Positions 63,140 through 64,000 of a stretch of 64,000 nucleotides of DNA are shown here, piece by piece. The stretch's first letter is position 1. Every line of letters begins with the position of its first letter. The position numbers were made by a program, and so were the translations under genes. Under the pieces are notes generated by a model. That model made no database searches and was not told the DNA's origin. It worked only from the letters and a program-made list of their open reading frames with translations. The DNA comes from Opitutales bacterium UBA5694 (GTDB taxonomy: Bacteria; Verrucomicrobiota; Verrucomicrobiia; Opitutales; Opitutaceae). The DNA lies in NCBI GenBank assembly GCA_002420185.1, contig DIHO01000014.1, forward strand, positions 1 to 64,000, read 5' to 3'.

Positions 63140-64000
63140 TTACTGCCTTCTGGCGAAATACATGAGAATTCCTAAGAAACCGATGAGAAGAGGTGGACCC
63201 AGCCATATGAGATATCGAGAAAGCAGAAGCTGTTCCATGCTCAGGTCCAGTTTTACTTTTTGTATTGGCCTTGGAGGAATGTTGAGCTGAGCGACTCGGT
63301 CGATGGCATAGTTGATCGCATTGAGGGCGAGAAAGAGATTTCCGGATGCTTGGATACGATTATTCGCGATGAAACTTGAGGTGCCGATGACAATAAGCCG
63401 CCCTCCGGGTATGCTGATGCCTAGAGAGGAATCGACCTGTTTCTCTGAAACTGCTGCTACTCGGACGGGACCTTTCAAGTCGACTGCTGGGTCGAACTGG
63501 GGGAAGCCTTCGACGGCGTAATTCTTTTCGCCCCAACTGTTGTCCGAGGTAGCCATCAGCTCTTTTATAATGAGAGAATCGTCTATCGGTCTTCCAGGAT
63601 CTTCGCGAACGACGCGAGCCCGATCTGTAATGATGGACATGTTTAATTTCAGGAGCTTGTCTGTTATGGGATGAGGAGCGAATCGTCGGACCATGAGGTC
63701 ACCGCCGTCGATGAGGCTGTTTCGGCTGGCTTCGATGGCCACCGCTTTGTCGGTCAAAAGCCCCCACTCAAAAAGCAGATCGTCTAGTCCATGATCTGCA
63801 TCCGGCTCTAGCAATAACAATACGCGGCCGGACTCTTTTCGTAGAAAACTCTTCAGCAATTCTTGCTCTCGGGGAAGAATTCTCGTTTTCGGAGCGGGAA
63901 TAACTACCAGTGCCGCGTCTTTGGGAATCTCTCTGTTCGCCGAAAAATCCAAGCTAGCGGTTCTCAAGTTTCGACTTTTCAGCTCATCCATCAATTTGGA
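63140..64000 (-). CDS. GldG-family ABC transporter-associated protein (partial)
   Basis: The C-terminal 286 codons or so of a GldG-like protein; the frame is open to the window edge, so the N-terminus is missing. It contains the ABC_transp_aux-like domain (PKDAALVVIPAPKTRILPRE, QELLKSFLRKESGRVLLLLE, DGLDDLLFEWGLL), ISIPGGRLIVIGTSSFIANN, ALNAINYAIDR and a C-terminal membrane helix IWLGPPLLIGFLGILMYFAR. Proteins of this type form part of GldAFG-like ABC complexes. The DUF4340 gene follows by 7 bases, then an AsmA-like gene, so the operon probably continues upstream with gldF/gldA genes outside the window. Confidence 0.85.
   Translation of the reverse strand, partial: SKLMDELKSRNLRTASLDFSANREIPKDAALVVIPAPKTRILPREQELLKSFLRKESGRVLLLLEPDADHGLDDLLFEWGLLTDKAVAIEASRNSLIDGGDLMVRRFAPHPITDKLLKLNMSIITDRARVVREDPGRPIDDSLIIKELMATSDNSWGEKNYAVEGFPQFDPAVDLKGPVRVAAVSEKQVDSSLGISIPGGRLIVIGTSSFIANNRIQASGNLFLALNAINYAIDRVAQLNIPPRPIQKVKLDLSMEQLLLSRYLIWLGPPLLIGFLGILMYFARRQ

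Noticed and set aside
1..64000. CRISPR arrays, insertion sequences, integrases and phage genes
   Set aside because: No regularly spaced direct repeats, no transposase or integrase motifs and no phage structural genes were seen on either strand.

Overview
This window looks like a chromosomal stretch of a Gram-negative, probably marine member of the Verrucomicrobiota, most likely the Opitutia. That is inferred from gene content rather than a marker tree. The supporting features are a DUF1552/DUF1592-cytochrome pair, DUF1080 (3-keto-disaccharide hydrolase) proteins, LPS genes (waaA, msbA, a Kdo-kinase-like protein), a TonB-dependent receptor, a HIT-phoH-pgpH-ybeY block and a GldG/DUF4340 module. 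No plasmid, phage or transposase gene is visible. Layout, 0-12 kb: a small lipoprotein, then an AraC regulator divergent from a four-gene one-carbon operon (MetV-like MTHFR_C protein, MetF, LigM-type tetrahydrofolate O-demethylase, PurU). This set can move an aryl or other methyl group onto tetrahydrofolate and on towards formate. A PhoD phosphatase follows, then a thiamine-uptake locus in which a TPP riboswitch precedes a TonB-dependent receptor, with a PnuC-type transporter and a NadR-like kinase on the other strand. A tRNA-Leu(CAG) and a decayed tRNA-Leu copy come next. 12-33 kb: two peptide-ABC ATPases, a 1176-residue protein that I read as a candidate PPi-type PEP carboxykinase, a GluQ-like synthetase, the minus-strand block HIT-phoH-pgpH-ybeY-membrane protein, waaA, a ferredoxin, the DUF1552/DUF1592 pair and a DUF374 acyltransferase. 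33-46 kb: a hot-dog thioesterase, a HAD hydrolase, an overlapping photolyase/cryptochrome gene pair whose first member lacks the antenna domain, an FtsX-type ABC exporter with a CrtC/AttH-like lipocalin protein, a DapA-family aldolase, a DUF1080 protein, and DUF350 plus a lytic transglycosylase. 46-64 kb: msbA divergent from a Kdo-kinase-like gene and a TIM-barrel-like protein, a NahK-like sugar kinase, class I ribonucleotide reductase nrdB-nrdA behind tandem NrdR-box-like sites, and a truncated gldG-DUF4340-AsmA-like operon. A repeated theme is gene decay. Between the intact genes lie recognisable wrecks of an L-rhamnose mutarotase, an SGNH-type hydrolase, an alkylsulfatase, a HpcH/HpaI aldolase, a DUF1080 protein, a sodium:solute symporter and a tRNA-Leu, most of them sugar or sulfate-ester catabolism genes. 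The lineage appears to be losing polysaccharide-degradation functions here. The most unusual intact items are the O-demethylase/formate operon, the candidate PPi-PEPCK, the split photolyase pair and the thiamine-uptake set with its NadR-like kinase.
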